In this document: positions 61,469 through 64,000 of the stretch, one piece after another
Layout: the number at the start of each line of letters is the position of its first letter
How positions within the stretch are numbered: position 1 is the first letter of the stretch
Assembly: GCA_965240325.2 (NCBI GenBank)
Contig: OZ251241.1
Coordinates: forward strand, 186,001-250,000
Reading direction: 5' to 3'
DNA from: Rebecca billardiae RCC1528
Lineage: Eukaryota; Haptophyta
DNA: 64,000 nt
Position numbers and translations under genes: made by a program
Notes under the pieces: model-generated
What the model saw: the letters and a program-made list of their open reading frames with translations, nothing else
What the model was told of the DNA's origin: nothing
Databases searched by the model: none

Positions 61469-61985
61469 ATGTTCCGCACGCTCGTCCTCGCCGCCCTCGC
61501 CGCGTGCGCCAGCGCGTACACGACGCCGCTCGCGCACTCGCGCGTCGTCGCGCGCGCGGCCGTGAGCAAGTCGTCGGCCATCGCGATGAACGACGACGTC
61601 GCTGAGAAGGTGAAGGGCATCATCGCCGAGCAGCTCGGCGTCGATGCGGCCAAGGTCACGCCGGACGCCTCCTTCACGGAGGACCTCGGCGCGGACAGCC
61701 TCGACGCGGTGGAGGTGCGCCGCACGCCTCGCTCGCGGGCACGCCTTCGCCGTCGCGTGCCGCCGCCGCCGCCCCCGGCCGCTCCACGCGAACCCGCTCC
61801 ATGCGCGCAGCATGCGCGCCACGTCCCGCCGCGAGCGCGCTCAGCTCACGCGCCGCCCTCCGCCACGCGCCGCGCAGCTGATCATGGCGATGGAGGAGGC
61901 GTTCGGCGTCGAGATCCCGGATGAGGAGGCGGAGAAGCTCACCACGCCGGCGCAGTGCGTCGCGCTGATCTCGGCCAAGCAGTAA
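61469..61985 (+). CDS. Plastid acyl carrier protein (2 exons)
   Basis: The spliced product has 117 residues. Exon 1 is 61469-61714 and exon 2 is 61878-61985; the 163-bp intron (GAG|GTGCGC ... GCGCAG|CTG) changes frame and splits the ACP motif right after DSLDAVE, joining it to [20 protein letters not shown]. Ser77 in GADSLD is the 4'-phosphopantetheine attachment site. ACP carries growing acyl chains in type II fatty-acid synthesis. Residues 1-16 ([16 protein letters not shown]) are a signal peptide, followed by [20 protein letters not shown], a transit-like region, so secondary-plastid targeting is inferred; the first mature residue is Tyr rather than the commoner Phe. A mitochondrial ACP is less likely because of the signal peptide. 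Confidence 0.93.
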
Positions 61986-62751
61986 GCGCTGGCTGCGGAC
62001 AGGGCGCGGGCTGTGCGCGCGCGTGACGCCGCGGCTGCCAGCTGCACGCGCGCGCACGGCCGCGCCTCCGCCCGCCTGCCTTGGCGTCGACTTGGCCGGG
62101 TGCTGCTGCGCGCCTCGCCGGAAGCCTCTGTGCCCGGTCGTCGCCGCACGCCGCGCGCCCCGTTTGGGCCGCTGGTGGCGAGGCAGTGCCGGGCTGCTGC
62201 ACGGATGACGCCTCGGCCTCCTCCCGCTCAGCCGCTGGGCCCGGGGCCTGGCCCCTGGGCCTGGCCCAAGATCATGACTGCCACTGAGACTACTGTGACG
62301 ACGACGATGGATCTTGATACTATGGTGAGCAGATGCTCGGGTGTCGTCAGGACGGGGTGCCGTCCGTGACTAGAAGTGTGCCGTCATTGCTAGAAGACGC
62401 CGTAGCCTCTGGCGGCCATTCCGTAAACTCCAAAGCCGTGCAGGCCGCGCTGCCGGCGGTGCTGTGAGTGCTGGCAGCTGCGGCAGGCTGGTGCGCCTGC
62501 ACTGCAGTACGCAGCACACGCGCGCCGGCTGGCGCCTGATGGCGGTCCTCGCCGCACGTGCGCTCTTCGCTGATAGGGCCGCCTTGTGACAACCGCCTGC
62601 CCGCGGACGGCTCCGCCATGCGCCCGGCTGGCCGCGGCGTCAGGCCGCGAGCGCGTGCGCGTCGCGGCGCCGTGCGCTGTGCGGGCTTGTGCCGGCTGGG
62701 CGCGGGGCCGCCCACGGCCCCGCACGCGCCGGCCTCTGAGCCGCTGCGGGC
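61986..62751. other. Intergenic, convergent 3' ends
   Basis: 766 bp between ACP and PP6 3' ends. It contains a near-palindromic GCTGGGCCCGGGGCCTGGCC near 62234 and lower-GC sequence at 62270-62420. No gene was recognised. Confidence 0.5.
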
Positions 62752-63996
62752 TCACAAGAAGTAGGGCACCACGGAGCGCGGCGGCGTGGCGCCCGTGTTC
62801 GCCTCGACCTCCTTGAAGATGGCGTACGACTTGTTGTGCGCCTCGTCGATGGTCTGCGCGCGCGGTGGCGCAGCGGCGGCGGCGCGTCTCAGCCGGGCGC
62901 TTGTGTGCGAGCTGGCGCGCGCGGCGCGAGCGCGCGCGCACCAACAGTGCGGCGACGTTGCCGCAGCGGTAGCAGTAGTTCGGCGCGGACCAGACGGTGA
63001 CCAGCGTCTTGTTCGGGAAGGCGTACTTGTACCCCTCCTGCACCAGCTGGTGCGCGCGCGCGATCAGCTCGAGGCCGTTCAGCGCGTTGAACTCCTGCGT
63101 CACCTTGGCCCCAAACAGCCAGCCTGCGCCGCGTGGCGACACCGCCCACGCCTCGACGTCGTCTGGGTCGGACCACATCAGGTCTGCGCGCACCGCAGCG
63201 GCGGGGGCGGGCGCGGCGTGAGCGCGGCGTCGCACGCGCGCGGCGCCCCGCGGCGCGCCCCGCCCGCCCCCGCGCCCAGAGCCCCCGCCGCCCCGCGCGC
63301 GGCGCCGCACCGCAGAAGGCGCCCTCGTGCGGGATCTCCTGTGTGCGCTCGATGGTGCGCATCTGGTCGAGCGTCTTCACGTCGGGGGAGAGCCCGCCGT
63401 GCACGCACAGGATGCAGCCGTCGACGAGGGCGGCGAGGGGGCACCAGTCGAAGACGTCGGTGGTGTACTTCCACGGGTTCGCGTTGCCGTACTTGCGCTG
63501 GCACTCGTCGTAGAAGCCGTACACCTGCGTGATCTGGCGCGACTCGTGGTTGCCCCGCAGCAGCGTGATGCGCGACGGGTGGCGCGCCTTCAGCAGCAGC
63601 AGCAGGGTGATCGTCTCCACCGAGTTGTACCCGCGGTCGACAAAGTCGCCCTGCGCGCGCGCGCGCGCGCGCGGTAGCACGCCGGCACGCGTGAGCCTCG
63701 CCCCCGCCCGCGCACTCCGCCCCGCACGCACGCGCGCGCGCGCGCGCGCCGCCCACCATGAAGATGTAGGAAGTGTCCGGGCACTTTCCGCCCGTGCGGA
63801 AGAGCTCGAGCAGGTCGTGGAACTGGCCGTGGATGTCGCCGCAGATGGTGACGGGCGCGGCGACGGGCTGCACCGTCGACTCCTCGAGCATCAGCTCCTT
63901 CACGTACTCGCACAGCCGCTTGTACTCGAGCTCAGGCAGCAGCTCCATGCGCTCGATCTTCTCGATCCACTCGTCCAGACCGCGGCGCGCGGCCAT
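62752..63996 (-). CDS. PPP6C: Serine/threonine protein phosphatase 6 catalytic subunit (4 exons)
   Basis: The spliced product has 307 residues (human PP6 has 305). Exons: 63996-63757, 63650-63311, 63183-62942, 62853-62752; introns of 106, 127 and 88 bp. Metal-site motifs: GDIHG (53-57), GDFVDRG (81-87), GNHE (113-116), then the [16 protein letters not shown] and [11 protein letters not shown] segments and [11 protein letters not shown]. Within the PP2A/PP4/PP6 group it is placed with PP6 by [39 protein letters not shown] and the C-terminal VVPYFL (PP6 ends in PYFL, PP2A and PP4 in DYFL). The C-terminal Leu for carboxymethylation is kept. The exon-4 segment ([20 protein letters not shown]) differs from animal PP6. 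The start at 63996 lies 4 bp from the window edge, so the 5' UTR is not seen. Confidence 0.92.
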
Positions 63997-64000
63997 GGCG

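Overview
This window is nuclear DNA from a eukaryotic alga, not a bacterium. The genes are GC-rich and carry short spliceosomal introns (23 complete ones placed here, 78-291 bp). The introns begin GTGCG or similar and end CAG, and are filled with alternating C/G tracts. Two appear to use a GC donor. Three proteins (DCC thiol oxidoreductase, prolyl aminopeptidase-like hydrolase, acyl carrier protein) start with a signal peptide followed by GAF or ASAY, as in bipartite targeting to a red-type secondary plastid. A Tctex-type dynein light chain and a PIERCE-like axonemal protein imply a flagellate. A haptophyte is the best fit (inference); another red-plastid alga is possible. Intergenic DNA is marked by (TA)n tracts.

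Layout. 1-6.7 kb: a partial secreted protein, SDH4 (complex II anchor), a plastid DCC protein, an S33-type hydrolase and a secreted hydrolase-like protein. 7.1-8.8 kb: a non-autonomous DNA transposon with terminal and mirrored subterminal repeats. 9.6-21.1 kb: housekeeping genes, namely a DEAD-box helicase, a PIERCE-like protein, a SpoU methyltransferase, a FAM114-like protein, a Tat-SF1/Cus2-like splicing factor, a DYNLT light chain and an alpha/beta hydrolase. 22-24.6 kb: a single-exon H-NOX haem sensor fused to a TIR-like domain. 25.3-29.5 kb: two membrane proteins of unknown function. 29.8-54.7 kb: two tandem paralogues for proline-rich type I membrane glycoproteins. The first encodes about 5,840 residues, with three LamG-like domains and about 4,160 residues of SPPP repeat. 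The second encodes about 2,097 residues and has three ShKT-like modules instead of LamG. They share a C-terminal half, transmembrane segment, cytosolic tail and intron positions. 55-59.5 kb: a seven-exon EDR2(DUF1336)-PH-GOLD protein. 60.4-64 kb: RRP15, plastid acyl carrier protein and the PP6 catalytic subunit.

Seven neighbouring pairs are divergently transcribed from gaps of 142-684 bp, so shared promoters are likely common. The genes do not form one pathway. The most unusual content is the H-NOX/TIR-like fusion, the giant LamG-SPPP glycoprotein and its domain-swapped paralogue, the EDR2-PH-GOLD architecture, and the transposon with eight mirrored subterminal repeats per arm. Many ORFs longer than 1 kb on the opposite strand, including one of 3,533 codons, are only shadows of GC-rich or repeated coding sequence.
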